A DNA stretch of 12,712 bases from Syntrophaceae bacterium (GTDB lineage: Bacteria; Desulfobacterota; Syntrophia; Syntrophales; Smithellaceae). A program made the position numbers and the translations under genes. Position 1 is the first letter of the stretch. Each line of letters starts with the position of its first letter. The stretch spans positions 1-12,712 of the forward strand of contig DNYQ01000015.1 of the NCBI GenBank assembly GCA_003506745.1, in the 5' to 3' direction. The notes beneath the pieces were generated by a model. That model was not told where the DNA came from, searched no databases, and worked only from the letters and a program-made list of their open reading frames with translations. Below, piece after piece: positions 1 to 5,258 of this stretch.

Positions 1-344
1 TGGCCGGCCCTTTTATCCAGCTCTCGCGCCAGTTCCAGTCGGTCCACGGAATGAATCCAGTCAAAGAGGTTGACGACATACTTGACCTTGTTGGTTTGCA
101 GGTGCCCGATCATGTGCCATACGGCAGGGCGTCCGACGGCGGGGATTTTTTCACGGGCCTCCTGAACGTAGTTTTCACCCAAAAGCGTGATTCCCGCATC
201 CAGGGCCTGCCGGATGCGGTCCGGTTCGACGGTCTTGCTGACCGCCATCAGTTGGATGGTTCCGGAATCGCGGCCCGCGCGGGTTGCGGCCGTTACGATT
301 CTTTCGCGAATGTTCAAAATATTGGTCTTGATTTCATCAGCCAT
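1..344 (-). CDS. yggS: YggS-family PLP-binding protein (partial, C-terminus beyond window)
   Basis: This is the N-terminal 114 residues of a YggS/PROSC-type pyridoxal-5'-phosphate homeostasis protein, a cytosolic alanine-racemase-fold protein that binds PLP but has no firmly known reaction. I translated the minus strand: it starts MADEIKTNILNIRERI. It then shows the family hallmarks in order: AVSK near residue 36, which carries the PLP Schiff-base lysine, then LGENYVQEAREK, WHMIGHLQTNK and the IHSVDR segment. The start codon lies 6 bp downstream of the maf stop codon, so the two genes are almost certainly co-transcribed from the promoter upstream of maf. The frame is open to the window edge and the rest of the protein (the family is about 230 residues) lies outside. 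Family assignment is very secure; physiological role is known only in general terms. Confidence 0.95.
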   Translation of the reverse strand, partial: MADEIKTNILNIRERIVTAATRAGRDSGTIQLMAVSKTVEPDRIRQALDAGITLLGENYVQEAREKIPAVGRPAVWHMIGHLQTNKVKYVVNLFDWIHSVDRLELARELDKRAG

Positions 345-350
345 GGTCTT

Positions 351-944
351 TTACCTGAAATGAGTGACACCCAAATGTTTCAATGCTTCCACGACTTCAC
401 AAAGCGGCAACCCGATCACATTGGTATAGGAGCCCCGGATGGCCTGAATGAAGGACGCGCCCTTGCCCTGAGCGGCATAGCCGCCGGCTTTGTCATAGGG
501 CTCGTCGCCATTGACGTACCATGCCGTTTCTTCAGGGCTGATTTTTTTAAACTGCACGGTGGATTGGACGACTTTTGTCCTGGATGTTCCCGCACGGACG
601 CAGGCGATCGTAAAACCGGTCAAGACTGCATGTCGCCGGTTGCTCAGTTGCTGAAGCATTTCACGGGCCTGTTTTTTATTTTTGGGTTTTCCCAGAATTT
701 GGCCGTCGATGACCACAATGGTGTCCGCGCCCAGCACCAGGGCTTTCGGGTATTGATGGGCGATTGCACCTGCTTTATCCCTGGACAGCCGGCGGACGTG
801 AGCGCGCGGACTTTCGCCCTGAAAATAGGTTTCATCAACATCAGCCGGAATGATTTTAAATTTCAAACCCACCGAACGTAAAAGTTCTTCGCGGCGCGGC
901 GAGGCGGAGGCCAGGATCAATGGAAATAATAAGGAGATGGTCAT
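351..944 (-). CDS. maf: Maf-like nucleoside triphosphate pyrophosphatase
   Basis: A 197-aa Maf/HAM1-type house-cleaning enzyme that hydrolyses non-canonical or excess nucleoside triphosphates (dTTP/UTP or methylated NTPs, depending on subfamily) to the monophosphate and pyrophosphate in the cytosol. Visible motifs: LASASPRR at residues 11-18 (phosphate binding), VDET at 36-39, LGADTIVV at 71-78 with the catalytic Asp74, and the C-terminal YDKAGGYAAQGKGA block at 150-163. Length is typical for the family. The ATG at 944 is preceded by a weak purine-rich RBS (AGAAAG). yggS follows 6 bp downstream, a pairing seen in many proteobacteria. The DKAGGYAAQG block resembles the YhdE-type dTTP/UTP pyrophosphatases more than YceF, but substrate choice cannot be settled from sequence alone. 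Confidence 0.95.
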   Translation of the reverse strand: MTISLLFPLILASASPRREELLRSVGLKFKIIPADVDETYFQGESPRAHVRRLSRDKAGAIAHQYPKALVLGADTIVVIDGQILGKPKNKKQAREMLQQLSNRRHAVLTGFTIACVRAGTSRTKVVQSTVQFKKISPEETAWYVNGDEPYDKAGGYAAQGKGASFIQAIRGSYTNVIGLPLCEVVEALKHLGVTHFR

Positions 945-975
945 GATGGTTTCTTTCTATCGCAGTAATTAACTT

Positions 976-1004
976 TTTATTTCAAATAAATCATGGCCTG
1001 TCAA
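976..1004 (-). promoter_or_regulatory. Putative sigma70 promoter for maf-yggS
   Basis: On the minus strand a perfect -35 box TTGACA (plus coordinates 999-1004) is followed by a 17-bp spacer and AATAAA (976-981), a 4/6 match to the -10 consensus. It lies about 30 bp upstream of the maf ATG in an AT-rich gap. Seen in sequence; activity is inferred. Confidence 0.5.
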
Positions 1005-1087
1005 TTTTAAATTACCGTTGCGTTTTTCAGGGGCTTGGATTAGGGGATGACGACTGGTGGATAGCGGATGGTGGATGGTTTGTTAAA

Positions 1088-1414
1088 ATGATGAAGAAAA
1101 TCGGGAGTCTTTTTTTAATATTCATTTTTCTGACAGCTCTGGTGGATGCGGCCGGCGCCGAGGAAAGGATTGTTCAGTTGACTGTTCCGGGATGTTTTTC
1201 GTGAGGCGCGGACAGAAGGATAGGGGCTATCCTGAAGAAAATTGACGGCGTCAAAAAGCATCAAACACAGCAGCCGAATATCCTGCTGATCATTTTTGAC
1301 GATGAAAAGACCAGTCTGGATGCTATCGTGAAGGCATTGAAAACAGGCGATTTTGCCGCGAAAGGCAAGCCGGTTTATCTGAAAGCCTTTCCGGCCGATC
1401 ATCAGAGTAAATGA
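1088..1414 (+). CDS. Candidate secreted HMA-like selenoprotein (in-frame UGA read as Sec39)
   Basis: Read through a single in-frame TGA at 1202-1204, this frame encodes 108 residues ending at TGA 1412-1414. Residues 1-24 form a signal peptide: MMKK, a hydrophobic core IGSLFLIFIFLTALV, and an AGA|EE cleavage site, so the mature protein should be periplasmic. The rest fits a beta-alpha-beta-beta-alpha-beta HMA fold: RIVQLTVPG, then C36-F-S-U39, GADRRIGAILKKIDGV, a strand NILLIIFDDEKTS, helix LDAIVKALKTGDF and a final KPVYL. Coding character continues unchanged across the TGA, and a SECIS-like hairpin lies at the expected distance 3' of it. Probable role (inference): periplasmic metal or chalcophile binding, or redox, through a Cys/Sec pair. 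The ATG at 1091 is an equally possible start; GGATGG at 1073-1078 is a weak RBS. The 3' end overlaps the convergent gene manC by 13 bp. Main alternative: a pseudogene with a nonsense mutation at a Cys codon. Confidence 0.7.
1217..1233 (+). promoter_or_regulatory. Bacterial SECIS-like hairpin downstream of in-frame UGA 1202-1204
   Basis: AGGATAG (1217-1223), loop GGG (1224-1226), CTATCCT (1227-1233) form a perfect 7-bp stem with a G-only apical loop. The loop begins about 20 nt after the UGA. Known bacterial SECIS elements are hairpins immediately 3' of UGA, with a G in the first loop positions roughly 16-37 nt away, so spacing and loop identity fit. The hairpin forces the cluster AGA AGG ATA GGG in the reading frame, codons that I expect to be poorly used here. 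That suggests selection on RNA structure rather than codon preference. Confidence 0.65.
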
Positions 1415-2478
1415 TTGAGATGTCCGGCTTCCAGAGCGTCAACAATTTTTTTGACGTCCTGGGAACGACCCTTTTTGCAAAGCAGCAGGGCGTCTTTTGT
1501 TTCCACAACAATGACATCCTTTATGCCGATCAACGCCACCAGTTTTTTCGGGCTGTAAACGAGAGCATTGCCGGTGTCCTCAAAAATGGCCTGCGAACCG
1601 CCGGTCGCGGCGTTGCCGTTTTTATCCTTCGCTGATATTTCCCACAGGGCATCCCAGCTTCCCACGTCGCTCCAGCCGAAACGGGCCGGAATGACAAACA
1701 CGTCTTTGGCTTTTTCCATGACACCGTAATCGATGGAAACGGACGCCAGGCTTTTGTAGATCGCAGATACGGTTTTGGCTTCCGAAGATTTTCCCAGAGA
1801 GGCATTGATGGTCGTCAATCCTGAATATAAATCCGGCAAAAAATGTTTTATTTCGTTTAAAATCGTTGAGGCTTTCCAGATGAACATGCCGCTGTTCCAG
1901 AAGAAATTGCCGCTCTTTAGAAAAATCTCCGCCTGTTTAAGGTCCGGTTTTTCGCGGAATGATTTTACGCGCAAAAGCGCCTTTCCGGAAACCTTTCCCG
2001 CGGATGCGCCGCCTTCCATATAACCAAATCCGGTGTGCGGGCTGGTGGGTTCTATGCCGATCGTGACCAGGGCGTTCTCCTTTTCGGCGGCCCTGGCGGC
2101 TGCGGCGATGACTTTCCGGTATTGGCCGGGATCGCCGATGCCGTGGTCGGACGGCAAAACAATCATGACGTCGTCTTTGGCTTTCTTTTGAATATGGAGG
2201 GCGGCCAGACCGATGCAGGCGGCCGTGTTGCGGCCGACGGGTTCAATGATAATATTCTTTAAGGGCACTTCCGGCAGTTGTCGGATTAATTCCCGCGCAT
2301 GTTTCCGGCCCGTGACGATCAGAATATTGTTGGGTTTTACAAGCGGCTTGATCCGGTCGACGGTTTCCTGAATGATCGTCCGGTCGCTGACGATGTCCAA
2401 TAGATGCTTTGGTTTTTTCTCCCGGCTTCTGGGCCAGAATCGTGTTCCGCGCCCTCCGGCCATGATGACTGCATGCAT
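1402..2478 (-). CDS. manC: Mannose-1-phosphate guanylyltransferase
   Basis: A 358-aa nucleotidyltransferase that makes GDP-mannose from GTP and mannose-1-phosphate in the cytosol, feeding O-antigen, exopolysaccharide or other mannosylated glycans. The N-terminal pyrophosphorylase signature AVIMAGGRGTRFWP (3-16) continues with PRSREKKPKHLL, which holds the conserved Lys. EPVGRNTAACIGLAA (79-93), the metal-binding VLPSDHG (107-113), FFWNSGMFIWK, SIDYGVMEKA and FGWSDVGSWDAL follow as expected for this family. It is the short monofunctional form: there is no C-terminal cupin-type phosphomannose isomerase domain, so isomerase activity must come from another gene. The ATG at 2478 has a good AGGAG RBS 8 nt upstream. 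No glycan genes are adjacent, so it appears to be a solitary gene. Confidence 0.95.
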   Translation of the reverse strand: MHAVIMAGGRGTRFWPRSREKKPKHLLDIVSDRTIIQETVDRIKPLVKPNNILIVTGRKHARELIRQLPEVPLKNIIIEPVGRNTAACIGLAALHIQKKAKDDVMIVLPSDHGIGDPGQYRKVIAAAARAAEKENALVTIGIEPTSPHTGFGYMEGGASAGKVSGKALLRVKSFREKPDLKQAEIFLKSGNFFWNSGMFIWKASTILNEIKHFLPDLYSGLTTINASLGKSSEAKTVSAIYKSLASVSIDYGVMEKAKDVFVIPARFGWSDVGSWDALWEISAKDKNGNAATGGSQAIFEDTGNALVYSPKKLVALIGIKDVIVVETKDALLLCKKGRSQDVKKIVDALEAGHLNHLL

Positions 2479-2497
2479 GTGTTTTCTCCTTTTGACT

Positions 2498-2527
2498 TCT
2501 ATAATACAATCCGGCTTGCTATTTCAA
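2498..2527 (-). promoter_or_regulatory. Weak sigma70-like promoter for manC
   Basis: Minus-strand TTGAAA (2522-2527), an 18-bp spacer and TATAGA (2498-2503); an overlapping TATTAT (2501-2506) gives a 15-bp spacer instead. Either could drive manC, whose ATG is at 2478. Matches are partial, so this is only a candidate. Confidence 0.35.
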
Positions 2528-2535
2528 GCTCGAAA

Positions 2536-2569
2536 CGCTAATTTAGCGAAATTGTAAAAATTTTTACAA
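2536..2569. promoter_or_regulatory. Two adjacent dyads in the manC/rlmI divergent region (possible operator)
   Basis: CGCTAATTTAGCG at 2536-2548 is a 13-bp dyad (6-bp arms around a central T). TTGTAAAAATTTTTACAA at 2552-2569 is an exact 18-bp palindrome. Both lie between the divergent genes manC and rlmI, with the second ending 17 bp before the rlmI ATG. They have no poly-T tail and sit in a leader position, so a regulator-binding site or leader structure is more likely than a terminator. The cognate regulator is unknown. Confidence 0.35.
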
Positions 2570-2586
2570 CTCATAAAGAGGTTAAA

Positions 2587-3792
2587 ATGTATCCTGAAAT
2601 GACGTTAAAAAGCGGACGCGAGGCGGCGCTTCTGCGGGGGCATCCGTGGGTGTTTTCCGGAGCCATTGCCGGAATAAAAGGCCAACCGTCCGACGGCGAT
2701 ATTGTGTTGGCAAAGGATTCCAGAGGTCAGGCGCTGGCTTTGGGATTTTTCAACAGCCGAACGGATATCGCTTTTCGTGTTTTAAGCCGGGATTGCGACA
2801 AGGCGATTGACGCGGTTTTCTGGAATCAGCGCGTGCAGGAGGCCCTGAGGTTGCGTCAGAGGCTCATCAATACGAAGACGAATGCCTATCGTCTGATCAA
2901 TGCCGAAGGCGACGGATTGCCCGGCCTGATTGCGGATGTTTATCATGACACGCTGGTGCTTTCCGTCACCACCGCCGGTATGGAAAAGCATAAGCAGAGT
3001 GTTGTGGATGCCCTCGTCTTTTATCTGAAGCCGGCAAGAATTTACGAACAGAGCGCCGGGCGTTCACGGGGATTGGAAGGTTTGCAGGATCGCAAAGCGT
3101 TCCTTTACGGCGACGATCGCACCGGCGCGGTGCGCGTGATGGAAAACGGTTATGCGTTTGATGTGGATTTTATCGATGGCCAGAAAACGGGTTTTTTTCT
3201 GGATCAACGCGTCAACAGAGAAAAGCTGGGCGCTTGGTCTCGGGACATGACGGTTTTAAACTGTTTTTGCTACACGGGAGCATTTTCCGTTTACGCTGCT
3301 GCCGGCGGGGCGAAAAAAGTTGTTTCCCTGGATATTTCCAAATCCGCCTGTGCCGCCACCTCTGAGCATTTGCGCCTCAATGGTTTTAAAAGCGAGATTC
3401 ATCCGGTGATCGATGCCGACGTATTTCAGTATTTGCGCGATCTGCATGAAGCGTTTGAACTGATCATTCTGGATCCGCCGGCGTTTGCCAAAACCAAACG
3501 CGACGTTTCCAAAGCCTCCCGCGGCTACAAGGAAATCAACATGCAGGCCATGAAGCATCTGGCCCAAGGCGGGATGTTGGCGACGTTTTCCTGCTCCAAT
3601 TTCATTGAAGAAGATTTGTTTTACAAAATCGTGCAGGGAGCGGCGCGGGATGCGCAGACAGACATGCAGGTCTTAGCCAGACTGGAAGCCGGGCCGGATC
3701 ATCCACTGGCTTTGGGGCATCCCGAAGGCCGGTATCTGAAAGGATTGCTCGTAAGAAAGATGCAATCCGCCAAAGCACAACGTGTCACCTGA
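2587..3792 (+). CDS. rlmI: PUA-domain 23S rRNA (cytosine-C5) methyltransferase, RlmI family
   Basis: A 401-aa class I SAM-dependent methyltransferase of the RlmI (YccW) family, which in E. coli methylates C5 of C1962 in 23S rRNA. An N-terminal PUA-like RNA-binding domain (about 1-70, with RGHPWVFSGAI and ALGFFNSRTDIAFRVLSRD) is followed by a linker domain with NAEGDGLPGLIADVY (105-119). The catalytic Rossmann domain carries GQKTGFFLDQR (198-208), LNCFCYTGAFSVYAAAGGA (SAM motif I, about 224-242), VVSLDIS (245-251), LDPPAFAK (295-302) and TFSCSNFI (333-340), whose Cys336 is the expected nucleophile. Length matches the family. The ATG at 2587 has an AGAGG RBS. The gene stands alone: manC is divergent upstream and the next gene is convergent. 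The exact target nucleotide is inferred from the family. Confidence 0.9.
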   Translation: MYPEMTLKSGREAALLRGHPWVFSGAIAGIKGQPSDGDIVLAKDSRGQALALGFFNSRTDIAFRVLSRDCDKAIDAVFWNQRVQEALRLRQRLINTKTNAYRLINAEGDGLPGLIADVYHDTLVLSVTTAGMEKHKQSVVDALVFYLKPARIYEQSAGRSRGLEGLQDRKAFLYGDDRTGAVRVMENGYAFDVDFIDGQKTGFFLDQRVNREKLGAWSRDMTVLNCFCYTGAFSVYAAAGGAKKVVSLDISKSACAATSEHLRLNGFKSEIHPVIDADVFQYLRDLHEAFELIILDPPAFAKTKRDVSKASRGYKEINMQAMKHLAQGGMLATFSCSNFIEEDLFYKIVQGAARDAQTDMQVLARLEAGPDHPLALGHPEGRYLKGLLVRKMQSAKAQRVT

Positions 3793-3836
3793 TGGTCAAA
3801 CGTCATGCCCCGGCGGAAATGGTTTGATTCATCAGG
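3788..3836. repeat. Inverted repeat spanning both stop codons of the convergent pair
   Basis: CCTGATG (3788-3794) pairs with CATCAGG (3830-3836), and TCAAAC (3796-3801) pairs with GTTTGA (3822-3827). They are separated by a small 1x2 internal loop and enclose a 20-nt loop. The structure includes the stop codons of rlmI (3790-3792) and of the convergent lipoprotein gene (3832-3834). There is no U-tract on either strand, so it may be a bidirectional 3'-end structure rather than a classical intrinsic terminator. Confidence 0.4.
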
Positions 3837-4227
3837 GTTTGGTCAGATTGGCGGCGATCCTGTCATGAATCATCCTTGAAGCCAGGTTGTTGCCGACCAT
3901 ACCGCAGAGAACGGAAACAGTCGTTAAATCTTTTTCGACGTAGTCGACCAGGATGGTTACATTTTCATCCGAAATGACGGCTTTGATTGATCCGCTGGAT
4001 ATTTTGCGGTCTTTTTGAATATTTTTGCCTTTCAGGCTGTCGACGGCTTTTTCACAGGCTTTCCACACCGGTTCAATATCCGCGTTGTAGTGCGTTGTCA
4101 GATAACCGTCCTGGTAAATGAATTTGCCGGAGCTGATGCCCATGACTTTCCCGTCCATGACCATGGCGGCATTGCAGCCGAACAGAAGACCCATTAGAAC
4201 GGCCAATAAAAATATTTTTGTTTTCAT
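3832..4227 (-). CDS. DUF3568-like small lipoprotein
   Basis: A 131-aa predicted lipoprotein of unknown function. MKTKIFLLAVLMGLLFGC is a lipoprotein signal peptide with lipobox LFGC (lipidated Cys18), giving a mature protein anchored in a membrane facing the periplasm. The mature part has the pattern I recall for DUF3568: GKFIYQDGYLTTHYNADIEPVWKACEKAVDSL, a strand-rich ISSGSIKAVISDENVTILVDYVEKDLTTVSV and the closing GNNLASRMIHDRIAANL. I chose the ATG at 4227 although the frame is open to an ATG at 4281. The shorter start has a strong GGGAGGG RBS and a proper signal peptide, and the upstream ATG falls inside the promoter, between its -35 and -10 boxes, so it should not be transcribed. It lies 64 bp downstream of the rhomboid gene but has its own promoter. 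Family assignment is by eye. Confidence 0.87.
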   Translation of the reverse strand: MKTKIFLLAVLMGLLFGCNAAMVMDGKVMGISSGKFIYQDGYLTTHYNADIEPVWKACEKAVDSLKGKNIQKDRKISSGSIKAVISDENVTILVDYVEKDLTTVSVLCGMVGNNLASRMIHDRIAANLTKP

Positions 4228-4259
4228 CGATTTCCCTCCCGGCTGTTTGTCATGCCTGT

Positions 4260-4288
4260 TATATAAAGAAAGGTTTTTCATCTGTCAA
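4260..4288 (-). promoter_or_regulatory. Near-consensus sigma70 promoter for the lipoprotein gene
   Basis: On the minus strand, a perfect TTGACA (4283-4288), a 17-bp spacer and TATATA (4260-4265). Predicted transcription starts near 4253, leaving a leader of about 26 nt with a GGGAGGGA RBS before the ATG at 4227. The -35 overlaps the last bases of the region just downstream of the rhomboid stop codon (4292-4294). Confidence 0.75.
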
Positions 4289-4291
4289 CGT

Positions 4292-5131
4292 TCATGTCGC
4301 GAATTTATAATAGACCGAAAAGCCGACCGCCCAGACCAAAACACCAAAGGTGATGAGGATACAGGCGTAGGCCAGAATTTTGCTCCAGGCGCTCTCCGTT
4401 TTTTGATCATTGTATCCCATCGAGTAGGACAGCAGAAGCCCCGACAGGAGACCGCCGCCGTGCGCCCAGTTATTGATGCCGCTGAAGAGAAACCCGAAGA
4501 TGACCAGACCGACCACCCATCCCAGCGCCTGTTTAAAAATGGCTTCTCCATAAGAACCGCCGCGGCTTTTCCCGAAGTAAATGATCGCGCCGATCAGCCC
4601 GCAGATGGAGGCGGATGCGCCAATTGTAAACTGGACGCCGGCCAGAACGGAAACAGCGAACCCGACAACGCCCGTCAGAATGTAGATGCTCACGAAGCGA
4701 TGGAGGCCGAATTCACGCAGCACGAAAGGGCCAAGCTGATAGAGGGCCATCATGTTGAAAATAATATGCAGGATTCCGCCGTGCAAAAATGAGGCGGCCA
4801 CGACGCTCCAGTAGTGATGGAACTGAATGACGGGTATCGTGCCGCTTGCCCCCAGCATCAAAAGGCTTTGGCTGGAGGGTGAGAGGAAGGCCAAAGGGTT
4901 GCCTCCCATAAAAATTCCCCGCGGATCAAGCAACAGCGCCAGGACAAAAAAAGCGATATTGACATACAGAATCGTTTGCACCGGTTCAAAAGCGAAAAGA
5001 ATATTTTGAAGTTTTCCGGCGGTTTCGTGCAGGCCGGGGCGGACAAGTCCGCAATAGGGACAGGCCGGTTCGTCCAGGCTGATCAGTTTGCGGCAATTGG
5101 GGCAAAGGATCGAGTTTCTTTGAGCGCTCAT
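4292..5131 (-). CDS. Rhomboid-family intramembrane serine protease with N-terminal zinc ribbon
   Basis: A 279-aa membrane protease expected to cleave single-pass membrane proteins within the inner membrane. Residues 10-27 form a double-CxxC zinc ribbon (C10, C13, C24, C27), probably cytosolic. The rhomboid domain has a first membrane helix at about 52-70, then the HGGILHIIFNMMAL block (H117, H122, N126), the serine motif GASASICGLIGA with catalytic Ser173, and NNWAHGGGLLSG with catalytic His224. An extra C-terminal helix at about 252-275 gives a seven-TM layout. The second residue after the Ser is Ser rather than the usual small residue, but the GxSx catalytic motif is intact, so activity is expected. 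The ATG at 5131 has an AAGGAA RBS. Substrate is unknown; the downstream lipoprotein gene is adjacent but separately promoted. Confidence 0.93.
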   Translation of the reverse strand: MSAQRNSILCPNCRKLISLDEPACPYCGLVRPGLHETAGKLQNILFAFEPVQTILYVNIAFFVLALLLDPRGIFMGGNPLAFLSPSSQSLLMLGASGTIPVIQFHHYWSVVAASFLHGGILHIIFNMMALYQLGPFVLREFGLHRFVSIYILTGVVGFAVSVLAGVQFTIGASASICGLIGAIIYFGKSRGGSYGEAIFKQALGWVVGLVIFGFLFSGINNWAHGGGLLSGLLLSYSMGYNDQKTESAWSKILAYACILITFGVLVWAVGFSVYYKFAT

Positions 5132-5146
5132 TATTTATTCCTTATG

Positions 5147-5175
5147 ATTTTAATTCAGGATTTAATTAACAACAA
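5147..5175 (-). promoter_or_regulatory. Candidate promoter for the rhomboid gene
   Basis: Minus-strand TTGTTG (5170-5175), a 17-bp spacer and TAAAAT (5147-5152, 5/6 of the -10 consensus). The -35 is weak (3/6) and the implied leader is under 10 nt, so this remains tentative. Confidence 0.35.
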
Positions 5176-5210
5176 TCCCCTTCGTTGTAAAGAAAAATAC
5201 GTTCAACCGG

Positions 5211-5239
5211 TTGACTCCCGCCTTTGAATGGTGGATAGT
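5211..5239 (+). promoter_or_regulatory. Candidate promoter for rlmD
   Basis: TTGACT (5211-5216, 5/6), a 17-bp spacer and GATAGT (5234-5239, 4/6), 19 bp upstream of the rlmD ATG at 5259. The RBS GGAAGGAGG lies between. If correct, transcription starts near 5246, which excludes the in-frame TTG at 5211 as a translation start. Confidence 0.4.
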
Positions 5240-5258
5240 GCGGCAGGGAAGGAGGGTT

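Noticed and set aside
51..881. Long plus-strand open frame of 276 codons opposite maf/yggS
   Set aside because: It is antisense to two well-recognised genes with intact motifs, has no RBS or family resemblance, and has the composition of a reverse-strand shadow.
1055..1064. TGGTGGATAG upstream of the selenoprotein candidate, repeated at 5229-5238 upstream of rlmD
   Set aside because: A shared 10-mer is expected by chance many times in a window of this size, and there is no wider similarity around the two sites.
4228..4281. Longer start (ATG at 4281) for the DUF3568-like lipoprotein
   Set aside because: It would add 18 polar residues before the lipoprotein signal peptide and lies between the -35 and -10 boxes of the gene's own promoter.
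4118..4792. Plus-strand open frame of 224 codons opposite the lipoprotein and rhomboid genes
   Set aside because: Antisense to the rhomboid catalytic core and to the lipoprotein gene; low-complexity Asp/Gln-rich translation and no RBS.
5211..5258. TTG at 5211 as the start of rlmD
   Set aside because: It overlaps a -35-like box, has no RBS, and the ATG at 5259 has an excellent AGGAGG RBS and matches the expected TRAM-domain N-terminus.
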